A DNA stretch of 64,000 bases from Tetracentron sinense (lineage: Eukaryota > Streptophyta > Magnoliopsida > Trochodendrales > Trochodendraceae). The position numbers were made by a program, and so were the translations under genes. Location: NCBI GenBank assembly GCA_015143295.1, contig CM026563.1, positions 7,550,531 through 7,614,530 of the forward strand, written 5' to 3'. The notes beneath the pieces were generated by a model that was not told where the DNA came from, searched no databases, and worked only from the letters and a program-made list of their open reading frames with translations. Within the stretch, counting starts at the first letter, position 1. Each line of letters begins with the position of its first letter. Positions 46,130 through 56,679 of the stretch are shown piece by piece.

Positions 46130-47495
46130 TTCTCTAGTCGGTCCCTAATACTAGAATTGGAGTTAGGATTGTTGCGTAGTTGACCCTTTGTGTCTTACAA
46201 AAGATAGGGCCCATTTTTTTATTCCTGGTTTACCCCTGTTGAATGTGGGGCCCTCCTTTGTAAGACACAAAGGGACATCAGTGTAAGCTGTTGTCCATCC
46301 GAACTCCCAGAATTGGTATTAGGGACCCACTTGCTCAATGAAATATTGACAACTCACATAGATTCATTTAATGCACAAAGTCTCCTACCCTAACGGCCTT
46401 TTAAATGTTTTGTTCAAACAAAGGGCAAAGATGTACGGTGACCATTAGTCTCCGATTAAATTTTAAACAGTTTCATTTGGTGTTTAAGCTTCCCAATTCA
46501 ACCGGGCATGTGTCATATTCATCCCCTTTAATTGTGATTAAGCATAATTAACTTAAGTAAAATAATTTTTTTTTTTAAATTTCTAAAACAAAAGTTCGAT
46601 GGATGGACCTTAGGGGTGAGTGAATCTTAACCACGGTTAGTGAGTGTTAAAAAAGACATGTGATGGCTTGTAGAGTACTTTTTTTTAACTATGATTAAGC
46701 TTAATCAACCTAAAGTTAATATTTGTTTCTCTGAAAACCATGGTTAAGGAATGAATCCTAACCACATGTAGTGGGTGTAAAAAAATGGACATGTCGCGGC
46801 TTATAAAGGCCCTTTAACTATGGTTAAACATAATCAACCCAAGTTTAATTTTTAAAATTTTTTTTCCTAAAAACCAAGGTTAGATTGGGACTCCTAGGGG
46901 TGAGTGAATCTTAACCATGGGTGTTAAAAGGGACACGTGACGGGCCGAACGCTTGTAAATGCCTCTTTAACTACAGTTAAGCATAATCAACCTATGGTTA
47001 ATATTTTATTTTTATTTTTTTCTTCTAAAAACTAAGGTTAGATGGATGAACTCTTGGGGTGAGTGCATCTTAACTACAATTAATGTGTGTTAAAAGGAAC
47101 ACGTGGTGGCTTGTAGAGCTCCTTTTAACCATGATTAAGCTTAATCAATCTAAAGTTAACATTTTTTTCTCTAAAAACCATGGTTAAATAGATGGACTCT
47201 AGGGTGAATGAATCATAACCACAGTTAGTGGTTGTAAAAAAAGAGGACGTGGACTAATGGAACATGGCCGGTTGAATGGTGAGGACCACATGCCAAACGA
47301 AATTGCTTAAAACAAGACTAATGGTAGTTACGTTTTGACCCATTGTTTGAACAAAACTTTTGAAACGCCGTAATAGGGAGACTTTGTGCATTTAATTAAT
47401 CAATATAAGCTTTCAACATTTCATTGAACAAGTGGGCCGTAATACCAATTTTAGTATTAGGGACCAACTACAAGATTTGCACTCATGGAAATCAC
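46130..47495. mobile_element. Foldback element of about 1.36 kb inserted in the TRIM 5' LTR
   Basis: The left end GAGTGCAAATTCTC...GGTCCCTAATACTAG and right end ...GTATTAGGGACCAACTAC...ATTTGCACTC are inverted. The inversion continues through CAATGAAAT, TGCACAAAGTCTCC and TTTTGTTCAAACAA for some 350 bp. Between the arms (about 46490-47270) are four to five tandem units of about 150-160 bp, each with a TTAA(C/G)YATGGTTAAGC-like start and a GGTGAGTGAATCTTAACCAC end. The left arm holds a further nested inverted repeat (about 46180-46290, CCCTTTGTGTCTTACAAA). Target duplication not resolved. Confidence 0.7.
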
Positions 47496-47522
47496 TTCGG
47501 TTGGCAAGCGCCCTGTGACAAG

Positions 47523-47534
47523 TGGTATTAGAGC
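47523..47534 (+). promoter_or_regulatory. TRIM primer binding site, tRNA-Met type
   Basis: TGGTATTAGAGC, two bases after the 5' LTR, differs at one position from TGGTATCAGAGC, the usual complement to the initiator tRNA-Met 3' end. Confidence 0.75.
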
Positions 47535-49399
47535 CAATCTAGGGATATCGGAAGTTGGAACGGATTCATAGCACGTTAGGATCCAAAGGGTGGACCCCCT
47601 AATGAGGGCTTTAGGGATTTAGGCGGGAAAGCTTGTCACACGTGTATATTTAGTCCCAAACCGGTCATATGCTACACGTTACTGGGCCATTGATGTGGGA
47701 GTAGGTAGCAGCTGAATTGACTAGTACTCCTTCAGTTGACAAGCGAACAAGCACCCTCATTCTGCTCATAGAAAGAACTCCAGTTTTAACATATGTACTT
47801 GTATAGATAAGTTTCATGTTGCATCATTCATGAAAATGATCAAAATGATTCCCATAATTCTCATTTTGTATTGTTTCTTTCCATGTATGCACTTACCAAC
47901 CCATAGTGAGAAATTTCCTATACTCCCCTCATTAAGTTCTTAAAGCAAGTGATTTGGATTGTAAATTTCTACATTTTAATAGTTATATTTATTTGATATT
48001 CTAGAAAGGGGAAGCAATTGCATGGAAATTGGTCCCAACATCCCGCTTGTCCCACCTTGAAGACCTTTTACTAGAAAAAAAAAACTTGATTGCATTATTG
48101 TGCCGAATTTCTTCATACAAACTCTATTACCAATATTTTATTGAAGTAGTGGCATCAAATAATGCAATAATTTCTATCAATCTCTCGAGGAAAAAAAATT
48201 ATATCAAGCCTCGCAATTGTGATTAGCCCATGTTGATCTTGTACACCTACTTAATTATGCGAGAACCCAAAAAAAAATTTATGCAAGAGATTACATATAT
48301 TTTCTCCTTAACCATCAAAATGTAAGTCAATTATAAACCAAATAATATTACCACTTACACCGAACAACTCAGTACTTATAAACAAACATCACATCATTGT
48401 ACCATTTATAGAAAGAACAATCTAAATATAGCAAATGGGGTGACTTATATAACAAATACACCTGAAGATCCATTTCGGGTTGCAAAATTCAATGAAAATG
48501 ATTCTCATAATCCTCAGTTTTTATTGTTTAATTCCATATATGCAATTTCCAACCCAAAAAGAGATCTTTAAAAAATTTCCCTCATAAAGATATTACTTAA
48601 AGCTGTTGAACATAAACAAAAGCCTAAAGAGTAAAGCCCAACCTATATATGAAGCCTGGTCCTTGAATATCCCTCCATCTCTACATGGATTCCTTTTTTC
48701 ATTTGCTTTAGTTTTTTCTTTTTTTTTTTGTGTAAACTGGTGCAAAGACTCGCTTATTAAAAGATAATTGAGGAGTGGAAGGAAAAACTGAGCTTTTCAG
48801 ATGAACCTGTGGGTTACCTCTGGGTCAGGGTGTTTTCCTAGTTGACTAGGCGGGTTGAATCATCAGGTATTTTACAAAATGAGCACAACCAGTCGATTTT
48901 ATTTTTTTTTGAAAAGAGAAAGGGAAATGTTGTTTTTAGTAGCTTATTTCTTTTCAGTTTTTGTTTACTAATTAATAAATCCTTGATTTGTAGGTGTGCT
49001 ACAATAACCTTCCCTCTCAATGGATTCCCACCATGGTTTATAATGAAGAGAGTTATTTCTCTTCCTACCATCTAAAGGTTTTTCTCGTCTCCTTGTCCAC
49101 ATTACATGCTCTTAGTAACTACTTCTATTAGCAATTTTTGTAGTAACGTGAATCTTTTTTAAAGTTTTTTATTGTGGTATTTATAATTCATAGAAGATTT
49201 AATTAACTTGATATATTACATGTTCTTCAAGAATCAAATAGAGTAGAAAAGGGACTATAAATACCGCAAATCAGACAAAAAAAAAAGTAACAACTAACTT
49301 TGAAATTATGGATGCAGGTATATGCAAGAAGTTCAAATCCCACGGTGGAAATAAGATATTTTGTGCCATGAAGAGGACCAGTGGGGGTGATAACCAGGT

Positions 49400-51175
49400 A
49401 TTATTGATCTTGGGAGAAATGGATTAGGTAAGGAACCTTGTCTGTAATATCATATTAATAACTTTTTTCAAACTTGCTCATATTTGTAGTTCCTTACTTT
49501 TGTTCTTTTATCTGCGAAGGAGTGTATATAACATCCAGATTAGTCCAGAGCTATTCTGTGATGTATCATCATCTACCTGCTCGATCAAAACAAAAATCAT
49601 CTACCTGCTTGATCGATTCCATGGTAATAGTCATTGATCCTCTAATGTAATGTCATACGTGTAAATTTAAATTGGAATACACTAACACTAATACAATGCA
49701 CAAAACACATTGACATATGGATGGAATTGGTGACACAATGTCACGAGACACACCCTGATCTTTACACCCAGCAATGTGTCTTTGGAAAGTTATGGTTCAT
49801 GGAAAGGCAGACGGGAATCAGAAATACTAGTTCTGGTATTTATTAGCTTATTATTTGCATACTTAACTTATTCTAATTGGTAAGATTTCTTGCAATGGAA
49901 TGAGGACATATTTCAGGCATAACCTTTGGTACACCAATTTTTCATAGATAAAGTCTGTCAAACCTAACAACCGTTGCCGCTACTATGGATGTTGCCGCTA
50001 GTATGGATGGACGCCCAGCATGTGGGCATGTGAAAAGTGTATACCTCTCTTTCAACCATGATCACCATTGGGTGTTGGCTGTGCTTGAACCCCGAGAAGA
50101 GAAATCCTACTTTTAGACTCCTTCAAGAACGTGGCGGATAGATATGCAGGCGACATTTGTACCCTCAAAGAGTGCATCCCCACCTTATTCCACATGGTTG
50201 GCGACAAGTTGGCTCTCGAAGGCAAGGATTGGGTGGTGAGAGAGATCACATACTTACCGAAACAAAAGAACACGAGTTTCATATAAGCAATTTAACTTCA
50301 GTTTGTGTTTACTTATAAGTTATAATGTATTGAGAAATCAATTATTGATGTGTACATGATTGCGGCATTTTCTTGATGAAATATGTTGACTTCCTTTGTA
50401 CTGATCTACACATTCAATTCATGCAGGTAGTTAAGTCATCTTTTCTTTTGAAATTGAATTACATATACTCACCATGTGAAATGTATTTTCTAACATAGTG
50501 TAACTACACCTTATTTTGTAGGTTGATGTCAGCAAGTTATGAAAGCGGATATCTTTCAAGATGATGACAAGGGTTGGCAATCAGTGATAGTTGTTAAGAG
50601 AGGAGTTATGTAAATCACAAGAAGGGTGTCTTGAGAGTGGATTTTTTGGATGTATTTAGTTTGTATCGATGTTCGCAAGTTGGGAAAGGATATCTTTTGG
50701 ACCACAATGTACATGTGTATATACTGGATGTATTTAAGCAATGTTTGAATGTATAATTTCTGGTACAAGTGATTGTTTTATATAAATTGAGAGTTTTGGT
50801 TAGTATATAGAATTGCAGGCTTTTAATCATCTCTACTGATGCTCAGATCGAATATTTTTTTTTTACAGAAATCGAGATTTTGTTGATACATATCGAAATT
50901 TACAGGCATTAGGCAGATTTCGGGATTAGAGACATTTAGCCAACTTTCGGCGATCACAGATCGAATTTTTGTTTTAAAAAATCTAGATTTTAGGGTGCAG
51001 ATCGAGAATTATTTAGAGTGCAGATCAAGAAATCTAACTCCAGATTGAGATTTACGAGGAAGTATTTTCGATCTGGGTAGCCAAATGTTGCTTCAAATTC
51101 TGCAAATCTCGACCTGGACTGCGAAAAACTCGATCTGACTTATGAAAACTCGATCTGGACTGCGAGAAACTCAGG
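49400..51175. mobile_element. Degraded transposon insertion in unit 2 (Ulp1-bearing, Mutator-like?)
   Basis: Lies between blocks that match unit 1 (to about 49400) and the block starting CCCATTGTTTCCTC (51177). It contains the Ulp1 relic and, at 50840-51175, a run of diverged short repeats on the theme GATCTGGACTGCGA / ATCGAGATTT. Repeat-rich termini and a captured Ulp1 domain suggest a Mutator-like (Kaonashi-like) element, but I cannot identify both ends. Confidence 0.45.
50000..50285 (+). pseudogene. Fragment of an Ulp1-like (C48) cysteine protease, frame-shifted
   Basis: One frame reads VKSVYLSFNHDHHWVLAVLE, matching the catalytic His strand of Ulp1 peptidases (HWVL). After about 50100 the homology continues in the next frame as ILLLDSFKN (the box with the catalytic Asp) through VVREITYLP, to a stop at 50284-50286. 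The shift, the lack of an upstream exon and the missing Cys box mark it as a relic. Such domains are common in plant Mutator- and CACTA-type transposons, which fits the repeat-rich surroundings better than a host SUMO protease. Confidence 0.65.
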
Positions 51176-52933
51176 CCCATTGTTTCCTCTCTTGTATTTC
51201 TCTCCTCTTTACTACTGCAAGCTCTTCAATTCTCCTTGTGACAGTTTTCATTTTCATGGTTGTTGGGAAATGTATTGTTCCCCCTCCAAAGTTTTATTAA
51301 TGAAATATATGTTACTGCATTTGTTGAGAGGACCAATGAGATTATTCTCTAACTACAACTTGAGAAAAATTATTTGATTCAATGGTCTGTGGATGCTGGA
51401 ATTTGTGAACTTACCTCTCAATTAAAGGGAGTTAAACAAAACACAATTGGCACGGATCCCTTGTAGCTTGAGTGGGAGGAGCACCTCAGCAAGACCCTCA
51501 TGCGAGGAAATCTGAGCAGCAAGCATAGTCCATACAAACATGTAACAGGTTTTGTAAAATTGATCATACCAACACAGACAAGCAGAAGGGGAAAAAAAAA
51601 CAGAGAGAGAAAGGCCAACATAGCTGGATCAAGTGCACATGTAGATTATTCAAACATTGCCATCTTCTATCTTCAATTAGAAAGTCATAATAGTAGTGAC
51701 CAACAAAATCTTCATCTACCTTCCGTATTACAAAAACCACAACAAAATCTTCATCTACCTTCCGTATTACAAAAACCAAAACAAAATCTTCATCTATCTT
51801 CCGATTTACAAAAACCACAAAGTTGAAGCGAGCAAACTTGTGAGAGTCGAAAGGATTTCCATGTCAAATTGTTGGAGAGAAGAACGTCGATGGCAAAACC
51901 TAAAGATGGGTCTCTCTCAAAGTGGCCATTCATGAGAATTCATGGAAAGAAGTTCACAAAACTTAGAGATGGTTAGAGTTATCATGGTGAGATACTTCAA
52001 ACTTGGTGTTATCAGTTAAGTTTGATGAGGTTCGAGAGCAAGTCACGACAATCTAGAGTCACTATTTTTCTTGATAATTATGACAAAGGAGACACTTTCT
52101 TGTTTATTTTTATGATTATGACAAAGGTGGCACTTTGTTTTAGCTTTCTTTTCCTAATAGGTATAGTAACAAAGTCGATGTTTAGGAATAATTCGGCCGG
52201 CTCTAGTTCGGAAAAAATAGGCAAAGTCGGGAAAACTTGGGGAAAATATAATATAATAAATTTAATAATTATAGAGAGAAAGTAACATGCTACCAACCAT
52301 TGTTACCAAGTCGGAATTCAGAAATTATTTGTCAAGGGGAATTTAGGAAAAAATCGGTAAAATTCAGAATTTCAAATATAAATCGAAAAAATAGTAGGAA
52401 GGATATGAAAAATGTAAAATAAGATTAACAATTATGAAATATATAAACAAACATATTTCTTATATTATATATTTATTTGGGACCTTTTCAATCGTGAACA
52501 ATTCATGAAATTTGCGACATTATTAAAAAGTCATATTTTTTCAAAAAGTCGCGAAAATGTCGTTAACTTATTGTTAGACAAAAAAGTCTAGTAATATTCG
52601 AGACATAAGCAGAATTCTTGGTTAGCTAGTGAGGTGGGTTCACTGTCAAATTCTGTTTCTTCCATTTAAAGCTTTGTGGGTAGGAGCAATCTAACACTAT
52701 GTTACAAAAGAAACAAGACATCGAAGAATTACACTATTGCAACAAAAGAGATGGAAGAAAAATAAGCAGACAAGGAACTAGATAGTATGAATTTTTGTAA
52801 CAAAATATTTACCTTACCGTATCAGCATATCATTGAGCTTAAGAAGATGAACAAAGGTAAGATAACTAAAATTTAGAATTAACAGCAAAACAAACATTAT
52901 CTACCCATTCAGCAGGTCTAACATTGAAAAGTC

Positions 52934-53970
52934 TCATTGTTCTGGGCTTCTTTCATCAAACCATCGCGGGGGATCAAACCCAGAGCCGCCTGGAAATAGA
53001 AAGGAGGTGTTGAATCGCGTGGGCAATTAGCAAAGAGTTGCAGTCTACACCATATTCAGAACTAGAACTGGCACAAGCTTATGCAGAGAAAATATTTGGA
53101 ATTTTAATCTGAACAATGTTCTAAGGAAGATAAAAATAAATAAAACTTGTTTGGATTGATATTCAGAAGAAAAAGAAAAAAGATTTACCAAGGGGATTGC
53201 AGCGACAGAGACGCCAAGCTGTCAAGATTGTGCCTTTCATGACTCCATATCTCTTGTATGCTTCCATGGAGTACTCACTACAGGTCGGAACATACCGACA
53301 ACTGTTCGGCAACAGCGGTGAGATTTCCCCTGATTAAAACTCGAATTTCAGAAATTTAACAACAATTCCTATTTAGAACGACACTAATAAGTAATTATTA
53401 AAAAAAAAAAACAATAATTCGCCATTAAAACCGTAGATTTTTTTTAAAAAAATCTTCTTCTTCAAAGAACATGGCAAATAAGACTCACTCTTGTAGAATT
53501 TCAGCATAGATAATGCAGCTTTAACCCCCAAATCCTTCACTTCGTCGTCTAAGAAAGAAAAAAAAAAAAACTCAACGACACATCACAAACGAAAAAAGAA
53601 ATCAAAGACAGAAAAGGGCCATACCCATACCTTGTGAGGTCTTCTGGTTTGAATCCTTCTCCACCCCATAAACGGTTAAGCACAATCGCCTTGATTGAGG
53701 TTTCTACAGAGGTGGGTAAGAGAAGAAAACTGGATTGAGATTACAGAGATTCACACTCAATAAATAAATTTGGAAACTGGAGTTAGGAGTTTTGAGAGAG
53801 AGAGAAATTACCGTCGGAGCAAAATCTTGGGTTTTGATTGAAGTACAGAAATTCGTCCTATCCTTGAGTGAGGTGAGAGATTTGGGAGAATGGAATTTAG
53901 GGTTTTCAGAATGAGATACAAGAGAGAAGGGTTTATGCGAATTGAGGGTGAGGGAAGAAACAACCGCCAT
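52934..53970 (-). CDS. YidD: YidD-family membrane protein insertion factor, plastid-targeted, 162 aa
   Basis: Bacterial YidD (UPF0161/DUF37) assists insertion of inner-membrane proteins alongside YidC; the plant homologues are predicted to act at plastid membranes. Five exons on the minus strand with GT-AG borders and consistent phase: 53812-53970, 53631-53703, 53489-53548, 53189-53329, 52934-52989. ATG at 53970 opens a Ser/Thr- and basic-residue-rich N-terminus with few acidic residues, typical of a chloroplast transit peptide. The domain runs from about residue 85 (LSMLKFYKREISPLL) through SCRYVPTCSEYSMEAYKRYG and LTAWRLCRCNPLG to GGSGFDPPRWF; the invariant cysteines are present. Exon 2 is poorly conserved linker. 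It is the parent of the truncated copy at 42202. Exact mature N-terminus unknown. Confidence 0.92.
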
Positions 53971-55980
53971 GTCCGAAACACTGTCAACTGGTCAGATTGT
54001 GCTACTACCACACCCACGATTGATCAGGTGGAACCTCTGTTACTTTCATCACGTGTAGCGGAAACCAGAGGATCTTGTAGCAAACTGGATCATCACTTCA
54101 TCATGGCCATCAGTTTAAAAAGGCCTTGTAAGACATTTTTCATGCTTATACGTATATATATTTTGGTAATAGATAATAGATGTGGCTTACAATAAACAGA
54201 GTGGGACGCGTGAAGAACCAAACCTGATAAAGATGATTGTAGCCGTTGGATTGAGATATCTGCCATACTACTCGGGATTATTCAAAGGATGCGTGTGCAT
54301 GTAGACTCCATGTAGCTGCTCTCAGTAGACTGTAATAGGGGACTTATGGCTAAGAACTTCAGGAGTGAGAATTGTCGATTTGCCGGGCCAAGTCGTGGTG
54401 AGATCTAAGTAATCATGCCTGTCCATGTTGCATTTAGCAGATTTTTATAGATTTCTGTTATGTTTCTATTATGCAAGTTGCGTAAAAGCTATTGCTGGTT
54501 TCTTTATTGAAGTGAAGGTTCTGAGTTCTCGATTCTCTTCCCTTTGTTGGCCATCCTTAGGGATTTATCCCTACTTAGTGCACGTGGATGTAAAGAAGGA
54601 TCTACGTGTGCCTAGGAGATTAGTCGGGTGCTCTAAGAGGCCCAAGCCACCAAAAAAAAAAAGAAAAAGAAGCTTGTCACCTGAACTGGAATTGCTCCTT
54701 TTCCAGTCTCCTTGGCTGCTAACAAACCAACTGCCACAGTTTTGAACTTCTTGGATCATTGAAGCGATATTGAGTCTGCTTCATTACTCGCCTTACCCTC
54801 TCTCAAGTTATAATCGGATAAGTGAGTTGGGATTTTTATCATATGATGTAGTTCGATGGGTTGGCGTGGATAAATAGGGTGGCAACAGGTCAGGAGCCCC
54901 TCAAAGGATGAGATTTTGAGAGTGCCTGGCACAGGATCTTCTTGTTTGTGAAATCGGAGCAGATCGTTTCTCATTCATTTCAGCATTGGAGATGGCTTGT
55001 TTTGAGTTCATCTGCTAAAACCTGAGTCTGTTTTAGTTGAGACTCTTGTTCTGCTTTTGTTTTTTCCTTCTTTAGGGGTAACTAACTGATGAGGGATATA
55101 CATTAGGAATCATGAGGGTGCAACCAAAGTGGTTGACCCTGGTCCCCAAATTGGAAGGGGATGAGATTGCTGTCCTAGCCGCCCGGCCCCACATAGCCCC
55201 ATTGGTACGTGAATGCCCTGCCACATTTAACATCCACGGCAAATGGCTACAGCATCATCCACCTTCATACATTTGGAGTGGTAAGCCATGGACTCCGTTG
55301 CACAAGTTTGACCCAGCCAATCCTAAATGAAGGCGGGCGAATTCACACGACGTCATCACAATCCACCTTAACCCAGCCCTGCTGAGGGGGTTGACACCCA
55401 ATGAGATCTGAGCCATGAGAATGCTGAGGGCCTTGATGACTAGACGGAGGAAGATGATGGCTTCCAGTCAGATATAAAAAATTTGATGCAACGGGTAGCT
55501 GAACGGTTCAGACAAAATGCACAACAGCACAAGCAAATGAGTTTCAGTGTGCTGTAAAATGGATACTAAAGCCAAACTACTCAAATTCAACAAAATGCTA
55601 TAATTTAGCGATAATTATAAGCTTACCATCATAATAATAAACTGCAAGAAAACCATAAATTTCAAGTTTTAATTTCCAAACTATGGTTGTATGAAGTACA
55701 AACCTTTGGATCTTTAATCAAGAGGAAATAATGTAATTGCTGGCTGTAGATGCATTCAGATACTGTACATGGCTGTAAATCCACATTCATTAACCTAGAC
55801 AATTGGATTGCTGTCCATTCTATTGGGTGGACCATTGCCGAAAATTTCAAACTGCCACCTGAACAAAAACCATAGTTCAGGAGGTCTGAAAATTTTTCCC
55901 CAGAATCAGTCAAAAAAATCTATGCTTTGGATGGTAAGGATTGTCAACTCTGTTTGCTATTTTAAAAAAATCTATGCTTT
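53971..55980. other. Intergenic between YidD and the hAT element
   Basis: Apart from the weak coding-like stretch at 55112-55560 nothing is recognised. A Lys/Pro-rich reading at 54425-54745 has no domain. Confidence 0.4.
55112..55560 (+). pseudogene. Possible broken protein-coding fragment, unidentified
   Basis: 55112-55330 opens with ATG and reads 72 codons of protein-like composition (ECPATFNIHGKWL, IWSGKPWTPLHKFDP). After its stop, a different frame from 55447 reads EDDGFQSDIKNLMQRVAERF to TAA at about 55557, preceded by TAG. The mix of plausible segments in different frames suggests a decayed gene or retrogene. I do not recognise the family. It could also be chance. Confidence 0.3.
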
Positions 55981-55996
55981 GGGATGTATAGTAAAG

Positions 55997-56040
55997 CAGT
56001 GTAGTCAAGGCGTCTAGGCGATGCCTAAGCGATAAATTTA

Positions 56041-56073
<33 letters not shown>

Positions 56074-56523
56074 ACATCCAAAAACCAAAAGTCCACACCC
56101 ACATTCCACAAAAACATAAAATAAAAAGTCTACTACAATCATTCATCACATAACCAAAGACATGTTGGCATAATGGAGTATTAAACACTTCAAAATCTAG
56201 GCCAAATACCCAAATTCGTGTCACTGTCCATGTTACCTGTATAATATTAGGCAGAGCCTCCTTGCGATTGCCCGGGGGGTGGCAGGAGGGGCAGAGCCCC
56301 CCTGCGACGCACGATTGCATCGAAAACGATATTTTTAGTTTAAAAAAATGATATTTTCAGTGAAAAAACGATTTAAAATCTTGTTACTTCTTCATTACAT
56401 CTTTTTCTTTTTTCTATTTATTGGGATTTTTTTTAAAAAAAAATTATGGGGTTCGCCCGCCTAGAGGGGCGCCTAGGCGATTGAGGTCCAAAAACGCCTA
56501 GGCATCGCGCCTTGACTACACTG
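55997..56523. mobile_element. hAT-type non-autonomous element, 527 bp, 8-bp target duplication
   Basis: TAGTAAAG at 55989-55996 and 56524-56531. Ends CAGTGTAGTCAAGGCG and CGCGCCTTGACTACACTG. Subterminal repeats of GCCTAGGCG type, typical of hAT elements, lie near both ends, with a (TA)n run near 56049-56072. It lies just downstream of MPP6. Confidence 0.9.
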
Positions 56524-56679
56524 TAGTAAAGACAGAAAATTTGTTCCTCATCTTAAAAGTAACCAATGCAACAGGCTAGATAAAATAAGAGTGAGGACTA
56601 GTGACAGATTTAATAGGACCTGAAAGAAAATAGAACACCAAAATCAGAGAAACTGTGAAAATAATCACCTGATGAAAGC

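Larger units (their letters stand above)
46052..47750 (+). mobile_element. TRIM retrotransposon (terminal-repeat in miniature), 5' LTR split
   Basis: The 5' LTR starts TGTCATGCATGTATG at 46052 and ends CGCCCTGTGACA at 47520, but is split by the foldback at about 46130-47495. The 3' LTR starts TGTCACACGTGTATA at 47634 and runs to about 47750. Both share TTTAGTCCCA(C/A)ACC, a dyad (CCCACACCAAT ... ATTGGTGTGGG in the 5' copy), GTGGGAGTAG and GTTG(G/A)CAAGCG. The internal region is only about 113 bp. Unit 1 has no insertion at the equivalent place. Confidence 0.75.
42629..53625. repeat. Tandem segmental duplication, unit 2 (about 11.0 kb)
   Basis: Collinear with unit 1 but longer, through private insertions (MITE 43625, Helitron 45597, TRIM with foldback 46052, Ulp1-bearing relic 49400-51175). 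The junction with unit 1 reads CCATACCTGGATTTTCC. Unit 2's far end reads CCATACCCATACC and unit 1's left edge GATTACCTGGTTT, so only a few bases of microhomology (ACC) are shared. Confidence 0.9.

Noticed and set aside
46052-46135. Standalone short palindrome (CCCACACCAAT/ATTGGTGTGGG)
   Set aside because: The same sequence recurs at 47634 and a tRNA-Met primer site follows the matching LTR end, so it is better explained as part of a TRIM LTR.
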